This document shows, in pieces, positions 26,683 to 33,708 of a stretch of 64,000 nucleotides of DNA. The translations under genes and the position numbers were made by a program. The stretch spans positions 1,240,001 through 1,304,000 of the forward strand of contig NZ_VFNL01000001.1 of NCBI RefSeq assembly GCF_006715565.1, in the 5' to 3' direction. The notes under the pieces were generated by a model that had not been told where the DNA came from, did not search any database, and saw nothing but the letters and a program-made list of their open reading frames with translations. The stretch comes from Microbacterium sp. SLBN-154. GTDB lineage: Bacteria > Actinomycetota > Actinomycetes > Actinomycetales > Microbacteriaceae. Position 1 is the stretch's first letter. Each line of letters begins with the position of its first letter.

Positions 26683-26711
26683 TTGACGCTGATATCAGCA
26701 ATCCGTGATAC
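26683..26711 (+). promoter_or_regulatory. Promoter with palindromic operator for arsR-like gene
   Basis: TTGACG (26683-26688), a 17-bp spacer and TGATAC (26706-26711) form a near-consensus promoter. The -10 ends seven bases before the GTG at 26719, so the mRNA is probably leaderless. GCTGATATCAGC (26688-26699), a perfect 12-bp palindrome, lies between the boxes and is the likely autoregulatory site of the ArsR-type protein. Confidence 0.65.
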
Positions 26712-26718
26712 TCGCGAT

Positions 26719-27033
26719 GTGGATCCCTTTTCCGTTCTCAGTGACCCCCTCCGCCGGCGGGTCGTGGAAGACCTCGCGCGTGGTCCCCGGACCGCAGGAG
26801 AACTGACCGCCCGGGCGCGCGAGGTCTTCGCGGTGTCGCAGCCTGCGGTCTCGAATCAGCTGCGGGTGCTGCGCGACGCCGGGTTCGTTCGCGTCACTCC
26901 TCAGGGTTCGCGCCGCATCTACGAACTCGACCGCGCACCCCTGGCGGAGATCGATCGTTGGATGGCGCGCCAGCGCCGATTCTGGAACGACCAGCTCGAT
27001 GCCCTCGACGACTCTTTGGACTCCCATGACTGA
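26719..27033 (+). CDS. ArsR-family HTH regulator
   Basis: This 104-residue winged-helix protein begins VDPFSVLSDPLRRRVVEDLA, the standard ArsR start. Its recognition helix is VSQPAVSNQLRVLRDAGFV, followed by the wing GSRRIYELD. No metal-binding cysteines are seen. The C-terminal WMARQRRFWNDQLDAL segment is typical of the SdpR-like group that sits beside SRPBCC genes. GTG 26719 fits a leaderless start. The last eight bases overlap the next gene, so the pair is coupled. Confidence 0.88.
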   Translation: MDPFSVLSDPLRRRVVEDLARGPRTAGELTARAREVFAVSQPAVSNQLRVLRDAGFVRVTPQGSRRIYELDRAPLAEIDRWMARQRRFWNDQLDALDDSLDSHD

Positions 27034-27490
27034 CTTTCCGGAGCTCCGGCTCGATCGCCTCATCCACGCGCCTCTCGGCCGGGTCTGGGCGGCGTGGACG
27101 ACCCCCGCCGGCCTTCGCGCGTGGTGGTGGAATCACTGGCCGGAGACGCAGATCGCCGCAGATGTCGTCGTCGGCGGCCGGTACCGCTTCGCCGCACCCC
27201 ATGTCGGGATCGTCGTATCGGGGGAGTACCTCACGGTCGACGAGCCGCATCGTCTGTCGTTCACCTGGCGATGGGAGGACGCGGACGGGGTGCAGGAGGG
27301 TGAGATCGTCGATGTCACCTTCATGGCCGTCGCTCAGGGGACGAGGGTGACGATCGTTCACCGTGGTCCCTGGCGGAAGGCGTCCGCCGCAGGGGATTAC
27401 CGCCAGGGGTGGACGTTCGTCCTCGATGCCCTCGGTGCGCACACCGCGGACGACGAACGGCCCGGCAACCAGTCGGTCGCCGGGCCGTGA
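27026..27490 (+). CDS. SRPBCC (AHSA1-like) domain protein
   Basis: This 154-residue protein has the AHSA1/START-like pattern: RLIHAPLGRVWAAWTTPAGLRAWWW at the N-terminus, GGRYRF, GEYLTVDEPHRLSFTWRW and GTRVTIVHRG. The fold makes a hydrophobic cavity for a ligand. The ATG at 27026 lies inside the ArsR gene (8-bp overlap). The pairing of an SdpR-like repressor with an AHSA1 protein is common, and the ligand is seldom known. The 3' end forms part of a strong hairpin. Confidence 0.85.
   Translation: MTDFPELRLDRLIHAPLGRVWAAWTTPAGLRAWWWNHWPETQIAADVVVGGRYRFAAPHVGIVVSGEYLTVDEPHRLSFTWRWEDADGVQEGEIVDVTFMAVAQGTRVTIVHRGPWRKASAAGDYRQGWTFVLDALGAHTADDERPGNQSVAGP
27457..27488. terminator. Hairpin between convergent genes
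   Basis: ACGGCCCGGC (27457-27466) and GCCGGGCCGT (27479-27488) form a perfect 10-bp stem with a 12-base loop. It overlaps the SRPBCC stop codon and lies 15 bp from the stop of the convergent membrane-protein gene. There is no T-run, as often in high-GC actinobacteria. It could end both transcripts. Confidence 0.6.
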
Positions 27491-27503
27491 GGCGCGGAGG
27501 TGA

Positions 27504-28208
27504 TCAGCGGGCGGAGACCAGCCGGACGCCGGCGACGACCAGCGGCGCGTAGCAGATGAGTCCGAGGATCGCGCCGACGGGCCCGAGGCCGAAGGCCGGA
27601 ACGATCCAGGGGAGGAAGCCGAGCGGGGCGATCCACCACGAGACGACCTTGGCCCGGGCGAGGGCGAGTGAGAGCAGCGCGATCCCGACGAGGCCCCCGA
27701 TCATGCCGGAGAACTGCCAGATCGCGACCGACCACTCCTTGGCGACGGTGTCCATCAGCACGGCATCCTCGATCGCCAGCACGTTGCCGGCGCTGACGAG
27801 GAACCAGTCCGACAGCAGCAGGCCCGACATCTGGACGGCACCGAACGCCGTCATCACCGCGGCGATCGGCAGGAAGATCCGGCCCCGGCGGCTACGGAGC
27901 AGTCCGAGGGTGGCCAGGGCGCCGAAGACGAGCGCGACCCAGCCGTAGTGCAGGGCGTTCGCCGAGACGAGGCTGAGCGCCGGGTCGGCGGCGAGCGATT
28001 CGATGTACCCGGCGGCGCCGGGCGAGGTCTGCTGCGGCGAGGTCAGCATGCCGACGGTGAACAGCAGCGGCGCGGCGATGAGGCCGGCGCCGCCGATCCG
28101 CTGCAGGCGGTTCGGGCGGACGGGGCCGAGGTCGATCCGCTTCTGGTTCTTCGCCGGCGCGGCGGGGGCTGCGGGAGCGGGAGCGGGCGTGGAGGTGAAG
28201 AGGTCCAT
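27504..28208 (-). CDS. Multi-pass membrane protein of unknown function
   Basis: This 234-residue protein has an alanine/proline-rich cytoplasmic head and about six to seven hydrophobic helices from residue 38 on. No catalytic motif is visible. It lies just downstream of a two-component system on the same strand but with its own 111-bp upstream gap. That gap carries two direct copies of TGTCCCG (28287-28304), the same heptamer that forms an inverted repeat before the kinase gene. I infer it is a target of that system. Confidence 0.7.
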   Translation of the reverse strand: MDLFTSTPAPAPAAPAAPAKNQKRIDLGPVRPNRLQRIGGAGLIAAPLLFTVGMLTSPQQTSPGAAGYIESLAADPALSLVSANALHYGWVALVFGALATLGLLRSRRGRIFLPIAAVMTAFGAVQMSGLLLSDWFLVSAGNVLAIEDAVLMDTVAKEWSVAIWQFSGMIGGLVGIALLSLALARAKVVSWWIAPLGFLPWIVPAFGLGPVGAILGLICYAPLVVAGVRLVSAR

Positions 28209-28286
28209 GGTGATCTGTGCCTTTCGGGCGGTTCTGGTTGGTGGTCCCAGATTCCCGACCCGGCGACCCGGGCCCCCAGGGAGCGG

Positions 28287-28304
28287 TGTCCCGCGGTTGT
28301 CCCG
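28287..28304. promoter_or_regulatory. Direct repeat TGTCCCG-N4-TGTCCCG
   Basis: Two copies of TGTCCCG (28287-28293 and 28298-28304) lie 79-96 bp upstream of the membrane-protein start at 28208, right after the response-regulator stop. The same heptamer forms an inverted repeat at 31198-31217. They are candidate binding sites for the NarL-type regulator. Confidence 0.45.
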
Positions 28305-28319
28305 TTCGGCGCCCGGGAG

Positions 28320-28979
28320 TCAGGGGCGCCCGAGTCCCGCGTCGCGGGCGCGCACGATCGCCTCGGCGCGGTCGGCCACCTGCAGCTTGGCGAAGATGTT
28401 CGAGACGTTGTTGCGGACCGTCTTCGGTGAGAGGAACAGCGTCTGCGCGATCTGCGGGTTCGAGCGCCCGGCGGCGAGCAGATCGAGGATCTCGCGCTCG
28501 CGCGCCGTCAGCTGGGGGAACACCTCCGCGGCGGGCGAGGACGCGGGCCCCGTGGCGAAGAAGTCGGCGACGCGCCGTGCGATCGCGGCTCCGAACACCA
28601 GCTCGCCGCCGGCGACGGCGGTGATGGCCGCCCGGATCTGGTGCTGGCTCGCGCCCTTGACGAGATAGCCGCGCGCGCCCGCGCGCATCGCGGCGAAGAC
28701 GGTCTCATCGTCTTCCGACATCGTCAGGATGACGACGGCGAGGTGCGGATGCCGCGCCACGATCTCCTTCGTGGCGGCCAGGCCGTCGAGCCGCGGCATC
28801 TGCACGTCCATCACGACGACATCGGCCTCGACGGCGTCGGTCGCCTCGATCGCCTCGGCGCCGTCGGCGGCGGTCGCGGAGATCTCGATGCCGTCCATCG
28901 ATTCCAGGAGCATCGACAGGCCCTCGCGGTACACGGGGTGGTCGTCGACGAGGATGACGCGGATCGGTTCAGTGGACAT
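28320..28979 (-). CDS. NarL/FixJ-type response regulator
   Basis: This 219-residue protein has a receiver domain (residues 5-122) with acidic pair VDDHP, phospho-acceptor Asp58 in VVVMDVQMPRL and the conserved lysine in YLVKGAS. A LuxR-type HTH follows (LTAREREILDLLAAGRSNPQIAQ and SPKTVRNNVSNI). The ATG at 28979 overlaps the kinase gene by 11 bp, so the two are translated together. It would bind DNA when phosphorylated by the adjacent kinase; the TGTCCCG repeats nearby are its candidate sites. Confidence 0.93.
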   Translation of the reverse strand: MSTEPIRVILVDDHPVYREGLSMLLESMDGIEISATAADGAEAIEATDAVEADVVVMDVQMPRLDGLAATKEIVARHPHLAVVILTMSEDDETVFAAMRAGARGYLVKGASQHQIRAAITAVAGGELVFGAAIARRVADFFATGPASSPAAEVFPQLTAREREILDLLAAGRSNPQIAQTLFLSPKTVRNNVSNIFAKLQVADRAEAIVRARDAGLGRP

Positions 28980-30882
28980 CGGCGGCGACCTCCTGGGGCA
29001 GGGGAAGACGAGCCCGGATGACGGTTCCCTCGGCCTCACGGGATGAGACCTCCAGCGTGCCGCCGAGCTCGGCGGCACGCTCGCGCTGCGAGTGCAATCC
29101 GACCCCGTTCGCCCCCGCCCCCACCCCCGCAAGACCTCGCCCGTTGTCGCGGACCTCGAGGCGCAGCATCCGATCCTCCGCCGCGAGTTCCACCTCGACC
29201 CGGCTCGCCCCCGAGTGTCTGTGCGCATTCACGAGCGCCTCGGAGGCGATGCGGAAGGCGGCGACCTCCACCGCGGGCGGCAGGTCGGGCGGCGCCGATC
29301 CGCTGACGCGCACGGCCATGCCGCCGCCGCTGAGACGTGCGGCCTGCTGCTCGAGCGCGCCGAGGAGGCCGAGATCGTCGAGGGCGGGTGGGCGGAGGTC
29401 GTGGACGATGCGCCGGATCTCGCCGATCACCTCCGACTGGTCGTCGATCGCGGCGTCGACGAGCGCGAGCGATCGCGCGGGGTCGCGCTCGGCGAGATTC
29501 CGCGCCGTCTCCAGGCGCAGCTTCACGCCGGCGAGAAGCGGACCGAGTCCGTCGTGGAGCTCGCGGCGCAGGCGTGAGCGTTCCTCCTCGCGGGCGAGCA
29601 CGAGCTTCTCACGCCCGGCCTGCAGCTCTCGGCCCAGCTCGGCGCTGCGGACGGATGCCGCGGCCAGGCGCACCAGGTCGCCGAGGAGACGCTGGTCCCG
29701 GGTGGAGACCACGGGGCGGCGTCCCGCCTCGATGAGGATCCGCCCGATGATCTCGCCGCGGTGGTCGATGGGTACTTCCGCGGCATCGGCGAGAGGCGTG
29801 CCGTACGTCGCGACCATCGCCTCACCCCCGGGGCGGTCGAGCTCGACCCGCACCGATCGCGAGCCGAACGCCTCCGCGATCGCGGCGGCGAGTTCGTTCA
29901 GCTGCGAGGGGGCGTCGGGGGCGCGGTCGAGCCGCTCGCCGAACGAGGAGACGACGCCGTACGGGTCGCCGCGGCGCCCGCTCACGAGACGGCTGGCGAC
30001 GGCGTAGAGTCTGCCGCGAAGCGGCGCATACGCGACGGTGACCGCGACCACGGCGAGGAGCATGGCGACCCGGTCGTCGATCGCGCTGCCGACGGCGAGC
30101 ACGATCAGCACGTCGACGAGCACGATCCCACCGATGAGCAGTCCGTAGACGAGCGTCCACGACAGCAGCCGGTCGATGGCGTACAGGCGATAGCGGGTGA
30201 CGGCGACGACCACCGAGGCGCTGACGAGCCCGATCGTGAATCCGAGCAGCAGGTCGACCAGGCCCGTGGGCACGCGGGGGAAGACGAAGACGAGGGCCAC
30301 CAGGAAGATCAGGGCCGACCAGACCAACCAGCGCAGCTGCGCCTTCTCCACCGGGGTCGCGCCGAAGCGGCGGCTCACGCAGACCAGGAGCGCGAGGAGC
30401 AGACCGAGCCCCAGACACGGGACCGCCGCGGCGAGCAGTGCCAGCCACGCCTCCAGCGGAAGGGGCAGCGTCGGGAGCACCGGCTCGAAGGCGGCGAGCA
30501 GCGCGGTGCGGTCGTCGTTTTCGAGGCTGAGCGCGTCGGCGGGGGCGAACAGGAACGCGAAGGGCAGCACGAGTCCGAGCGCGATGGCGATGATCGAGAT
30601 CACACGCCAGACCCCGCCGCGCAGGCGCCCGTCGGGAAAGAGGAGCAGCAGCAGGATGATGGGGAAGATCAGCACGGCGCCGAACCGGCTGAAGAACCAG
30701 AACGCCGGCGGCGCCCACCAGGCGCTCTGGTCGAAGTACCAGGCGTAGTTCACCGCCGCGGCGGCGAGCCCGTCGACGATCCAGAAGACGCCGAAGAGGG
30801 TCAGGACCACGGCGATCGGATGCCACGGCAACCGCCACAGCAGCAGGGCGCCGGGAATGAGCATCGCCACTCCCGGGATCAC
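28969..30882 (-). CDS. Sensor histidine kinase (HisKA_3 type), 5' end disrupted
   Basis: The open frame (637 codons from a GTG at 30882) covers about five membrane helices and a GAF-like segment (about 300-420). It then has a HisKA_3 domain with the phospho-acceptor His in LRRELHDGLGPLLAG and a HATPase domain with DNGRGLAG and GVGLHSQRERA. It pairs with the response regulator (11-bp overlap). The natural start is almost certainly the ATG at 31175, but a 152-bp tandem duplication plus a 1-bp indel between 30855 and 31146 puts the first helix out of frame. Removing 152 bp restores one frame of 684 codons. As given, it can only start inside the repeat, without a clear ribosome site. Confidence 0.8.
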   Translation of the reverse strand: MIPGVAMLIPGALLLWRLPWHPIAVVLTLFGVFWIVDGLAAAAVNYAWYFDQSAWWAPPAFWFFSRFGAVLIFPIILLLLLFPDGRLRGGVWRVISIIAIALGLVLPFAFLFAPADALSLENDDRTALLAAFEPVLPTLPLPLEAWLALLAAAVPCLGLGLLLALLVCVSRRFGATPVEKAQLRWLVWSALIFLVALVFVFPRVPTGLVDLLLGFTIGLVSASVVVAVTRYRLYAIDRLLSWTLVYGLLIGGIVLVDVLIVLAVGSAIDDRVAMLLAVVAVTVAYAPLRGRLYAVASRLVSGRRGDPYGVVSSFGERLDRAPDAPSQLNELAAAIAEAFGSRSVRVELDRPGGEAMVATYGTPLADAAEVPIDHRGEIIGRILIEAGRRPVVSTRDQRLLGDLVRLAAASVRSAELGRELQAGREKLVLAREEERSRLRRELHDGLGPLLAGVKLRLETARNLAERDPARSLALVDAAIDDQSEVIGEIRRIVHDLRPPALDDLGLLGALEQQAARLSGGGMAVRVSGSAPPDLPPAVEVAAFRIASEALVNAHRHSGASRVEVELAAEDRMLRLEVRDNGRGLAGVGAGANGVGLHSQRERAAELGGTLEVSSREAEGTVIRARLPLPQEVAADVH

Positions 30883-30995
30883 GCCCGACCAACCCCGACG
30901 ACAGCGGTGGCTCCGGGTGGGTCGTCAGCACGGCGACATCCAGTGCCAGGGCGCCGACGCCCGAGACGACCGAGACGGCCACCGCGACGAGGGTG
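30855..30995. repeat. Tandem duplication, copy 1 (141 bp)
   Basis: This copy matches 31007-31146 except for one extra A near 30891 (ACCAACCCC versus ACCACCCC). An 11-bp linker, CTCGCCGCGGC, separates the copies. The offset is 152 bp at one end and 151 bp at the other, so neither form keeps the kinase reading frame. Confidence 0.9.
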
Positions 30996-31175
30996 CTCGC
31001 CGCGGCGAATGAGCATCGCCACTCCCGGGATCACGCCCGACCACCCCGACGACAGCGGTGGCTCCGGGTGGGTCGTCAGCACGGCGACATCCAGTGCCAG
31101 GGCGCCGACGCCCGAGACGACCGAGACGGCCACCGCGACGAGGGTGGCGGCGCGGCTGGCGGCGACGCGGGTCAT
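30879..31175 (-). pseudogene. Detached 5' part of the histidine kinase gene
   Basis: From ATG 31175 the frame encodes MTRVAASRAATLVAVAVSVV and the first helix through VIPGVAMLI, the expected start of the kinase. It then enters the second repeat copy in the wrong frame and stops at 30879. The protein would be about 98 residues with only the first 57 native. Either the kinase is inactive in this strain or the duplication is an assembly fault. Confidence 0.65.
31007..31146. repeat. Tandem duplication, copy 2 (140 bp)
   Basis: This copy is continuous with the natural kinase start at 31175 and encodes the first helix in frame up to VAMLI. It is probably the original sequence, and copy 1 is the altered one. 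Confidence 0.9.
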
Positions 31176-31197
31176 CCGCTCATCGTTCCAGGTGAGA

Positions 31198-31217
31198 TGT
31201 CCCGCTGTCACGGGACA
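31198..31217. promoter_or_regulatory. Inverted repeat TGTCCCG-N6-CGGGACA
   Basis: A perfect 7-bp inverted repeat with a 6-bp centre lies between the kinase start (31175, minus) and the alpha/beta hydrolase start (31262, plus). It is 23-42 bp upstream of the kinase ATG and just upstream of the hydrolase promoter. It shares the TGTCCCG heptamer with 28287-28304, which suggests control by the adjacent response regulator. Confidence 0.5.
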
Positions 31218-31249
31218 CATTTCCCTGTCTTCCGCCGATCAGCGGTGGG

Positions 31250-31255
31250 TACGGT
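31250..31255 (+). promoter_or_regulatory. -10 box for leaderless hydrolase gene
   Basis: TACGGT ends six bases before the ATG at 31262, the distance expected when transcription starts at the first codon. The same hexamer serves the gene at 40000. A good -35 is not seen. Confidence 0.45.
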
Positions 31256-31261
31256 GTCCCC

Positions 31262-32080
31262 ATGCCGACTCTCCGCCACAACGGTGCCCGCCTCTTCTGG
31301 GAGGCCGCCGGACCCGACGCCGCGCCCGCGCTCCTCTTCCTCCACGCCGGCATCGCGACGTCGGCGATGTGGGATCCGCTGTGGGCCGACCTGCAGCGCG
31401 ATTTCCGCGTCATCCGGTACGACCTCCGCTGGTTCGGCAACAGCCCTTCCGATGAGGTGGAGTACTCCAACCGTGACGACGCGGTCGCCGTCCTCGACGC
31501 CGCCGGCGTGGAGCAGGCGATCTTCATCGGGGCGTCGTACGGGGGTGCCGTCGCCATCGACACCGCTCTCGAGTTCCCCGACCGCGTCGCGGGTCTCGTG
31601 ACGATCGGGTCGGGTCCGGGTGGGTTCCCCGAGGTGGAACCGACCCGACGCGAGCAGGAGCTGCAGCGTTCGATCGAACAGGCCGAGGAGGCGCGCGATT
31701 GGGATCGCCTCGTCGAGCTCGAAGCCCTCTCCTGGGGTGTCGGCCCGACGCGCGAAACGGCCGACGTCGACCCGCGCTTCCTCCAGCGGCTGCGCGAGCT
31801 GGGCGATGCGAACAAGCCGCTGCTCGACGGCGATCCCCGGCCCGTGCCGATGGAGCCGCGCGCGTACGGGCGCCTCAACGAGATCACGGTGCCCGCCCTC
31901 TTCATCGTGGGCGAGCACGACACGTCCGCCGCGCGGGCGCAGGCAGAGCATCTCGCCGAAGCCGTCACCGGCGCATCACTCCACGTCTTCCCCGGAACGG
32001 CGCACATGCCGAGCGTCGAGTATCCGCAGCCGTTCATTGGCCTGCTGCGCGAGTGGCTCGCCGAGCAGGTCGCCGGCTGA
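31262..32080 (+). CDS. Alpha/beta-fold hydrolase
   Basis: This 272-residue protein has the alpha/beta hydrolase core: LLFLHAGIATS (oxyanion loop), nucleophile elbow GASYGG with Ser92, acid in FIVGEHDTS and base His in GTAHMPS near 248. No signal peptide is seen, so it is cytoplasmic. The start appears leaderless. Its stop overlaps the next gene by one base (TGATG). It is divergent from the two-component system and shares the TGTCCCG inverted repeat with it. The substrate is unknown; esters or lactones are likely. Confidence 0.88.
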   Translation: MPTLRHNGARLFWEAAGPDAAPALLFLHAGIATSAMWDPLWADLQRDFRVIRYDLRWFGNSPSDEVEYSNRDDAVAVLDAAGVEQAIFIGASYGGAVAIDTALEFPDRVAGLVTIGSGPGGFPEVEPTRREQELQRSIEQAEEARDWDRLVELEALSWGVGPTRETADVDPRFLQRLRELGDANKPLLDGDPRPVPMEPRAYGRLNEITVPALFIVGEHDTSAARAQAEHLAEAVTGASLHVFPGTAHMPSVEYPQPFIGLLREWLAEQVAG

Positions 32081-32595
32081 TGGCGTCTGATCCTCGCCGC
32101 CGGCTCACGCTCGCCATCTCCATCATCGGGACCGTGGTGGTGACGCTGTACGCCGCATGGGCCTACATCCACATCATAGTGCTGAACCCGCTCGCCGCCG
32201 TCCCGGGCCTGCCGCTGGAAGAGATCTGGCGTCAGACCGAACTGTCCCAGGGTTCGATCGACAGGTTCGTGGTTCCGGCGATCCTCGCCGTCGGTCCCGT
32301 CCTCGCGCTCATCCTGCTCGTGCTCGGTCAGATCCTCCTCAGGAACGAGCCGGAGTGGGTCGTCGTGGGCTATCTCGGAATTCTGGTGCTCGGCGCCCCC
32401 GCCGAGTTCGTCGCGAGTTTCTCACCGGGAATGAACCTGGCGGACACCTTCGCCATCAGCGGCGCGGACTACTCGCCATGGGCGGCACCCCTGATGGCCA
32501 CCAGCGCGCTGGCGCTCGTCGCCTTCCTCGCCTCGATCGCGGCGATCGGATTCCGCGCCGCACGGAGCAGCGCCTCGCCCGCGGCAGCCGGCTGA
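32080..32595 (+). CDS. Multi-pass membrane protein of unknown function
   Basis: This 171-residue protein has about four hydrophobic helices (12-32, 63-88, 92-112, 132-160). The loop between helices 1 and 2 (LPLEEIWRQTELSQGSIDRF) is charged and probably outside. The ATG at 32080 overlaps the hydrolase stop (TGATG), so the two are coupled. No family is recognised. Confidence 0.7.
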   Translation: MASDPRRRLTLAISIIGTVVVTLYAAWAYIHIIVLNPLAAVPGLPLEEIWRQTELSQGSIDRFVVPAILAVGPVLALILLVLGQILLRNEPEWVVVGYLGILVLGAPAEFVASFSPGMNLADTFAISGADYSPWAAPLMATSALALVAFLASIAAIGFRAARSSASPAAAG

Positions 32596-32676
32596 TAGCA
32601 GGGCGGCGTCCACGCGACAACCCCGAGGCCGCGAGAACGGTCGCCCCGTCACACTGGTCTCGGAGGATCGCACCAG

Positions 32677-33708
32677 ATGACGTCATCACAGCCGCCGCGC
32701 CTGTCGCTGTTCGTCGAGCCGGCGGAGTGGGTCGAGGAGGCGCTCGCCGCTGCGGCGGTGATCGACGGGTTCGGTGTCGACGTGCCCGTGACCCTCGCGT
32801 GGGCGGTCGAGGTCGGACGGACGTTGCCCCGCGACGCTTCGCTCACCGACCGCTGGCAGCTCCTCGCCGGCGCCGCGTTCCTCGATGTCGGCGCCGCGCG
32901 CGTCCTCGAACCGCACCTCGACGCACTCGCCATCTTCGACGAGGCGGGCGTCGAGCCGGACGCCGCCGCGACCTGGGGCGTCTTCGCCGCTGAAGGTGCC
33001 GGCACGCGGCTGACGGCCGAACGGGATGCCACGGGCTGGACGCTCCGCGGAACCAAACCGTGGTGCTCGCTCGCCGGCTCGCTCTCGCACGCCCTCGTGA
33101 CCGCCTGGGTCGACGACGAGCGTCGGCGGCTCTTCGCCGTGCCTCTTCGTCACGACACCGTGACTGCGCACGCAGGTCCGTGGCATGCCCGCGGCCTGTC
33201 GCAGGTCGTCAGTGCCCCGGTCGATTTCTCGGGTACCCCGGCCGAACCGGTCGGCGACGACGGCTGGTACCTGCGCCGCCCGGGCTTCGCGCACGGCGGC
33301 GTGGGGGTCGCGGCAGCGTGGTGGGGTGGGGCGATGGGGCTGCTGCCGGCGCTCCGTGCCGCGGCGAGCACCGAGCGCGCCGACCAGATCGCCCATCAGC
33401 ATCTGGGCGACGCCGATGCGGCGCTGTGGGCGGCACGCGCGGTGCTCGCCGAGACCGCCGACGTCTTCTCGGCCGGTCCGCGCGGCGATGCGGGGCTGCT
33501 GGCGAACCGGGCCCGCACCGTCACTGCCCGCGCGGCCACGACCGCGCTCGAGACCGCCGATCTCGCGCTCGGCCCGCTGCCGCTCGTCGCCGACGAGGCG
33601 CATGCGCGGCGTGTGGCCGATCTGCACCTCTACCTCCGCCAGCACCACGGCGCCCGCGACGTGGCGCGGATCGGGCGCGACCTCGCGGCATCGGAGCAGC
33701 CGTGGTGA
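32677..33708 (+). CDS. Acyl-CoA dehydrogenase-like flavoprotein
   Basis: This 343-residue protein resembles acyl-CoA dehydrogenases in the middle domain (TWGVFAAEGAGTRLTAERDATGWTL gives the FAD-side beta strands) and in the C-terminal helical bundle. It is shorter than typical members (about 380-390), and the usual catalytic glutamate near the C-terminus is not evident, so it may not act on acyl-CoA. GGAGG precedes the ATG at 32677. It is first in a coupled three-gene unit with a PIG-L/methyltransferase fusion and a GT2 enzyme. Confidence 0.75.
   Translation: MTSSQPPRLSLFVEPAEWVEEALAAAAVIDGFGVDVPVTLAWAVEVGRTLPRDASLTDRWQLLAGAAFLDVGAARVLEPHLDALAIFDEAGVEPDAAATWGVFAAEGAGTRLTAERDATGWTLRGTKPWCSLAGSLSHALVTAWVDDERRRLFAVPLRHDTVTAHAGPWHARGLSQVVSAPVDFSGTPAEPVGDDGWYLRRPGFAHGGVGVAAAWWGGAMGLLPALRAAASTERADQIAHQHLGDADAALWAARAVLAETADVFSAGPRGDAGLLANRARTVTARAATTALETADLALGPLPLVADEAHARRVADLHLYLRQHHGARDVARIGRDLAASEQPW

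Noticed and set aside
29761..31455. Plus-strand open frame of 564 codons
   Set aside because: It is antisense to the histidine kinase and crosses into the hydrolase gene out of frame; no recognisable protein.
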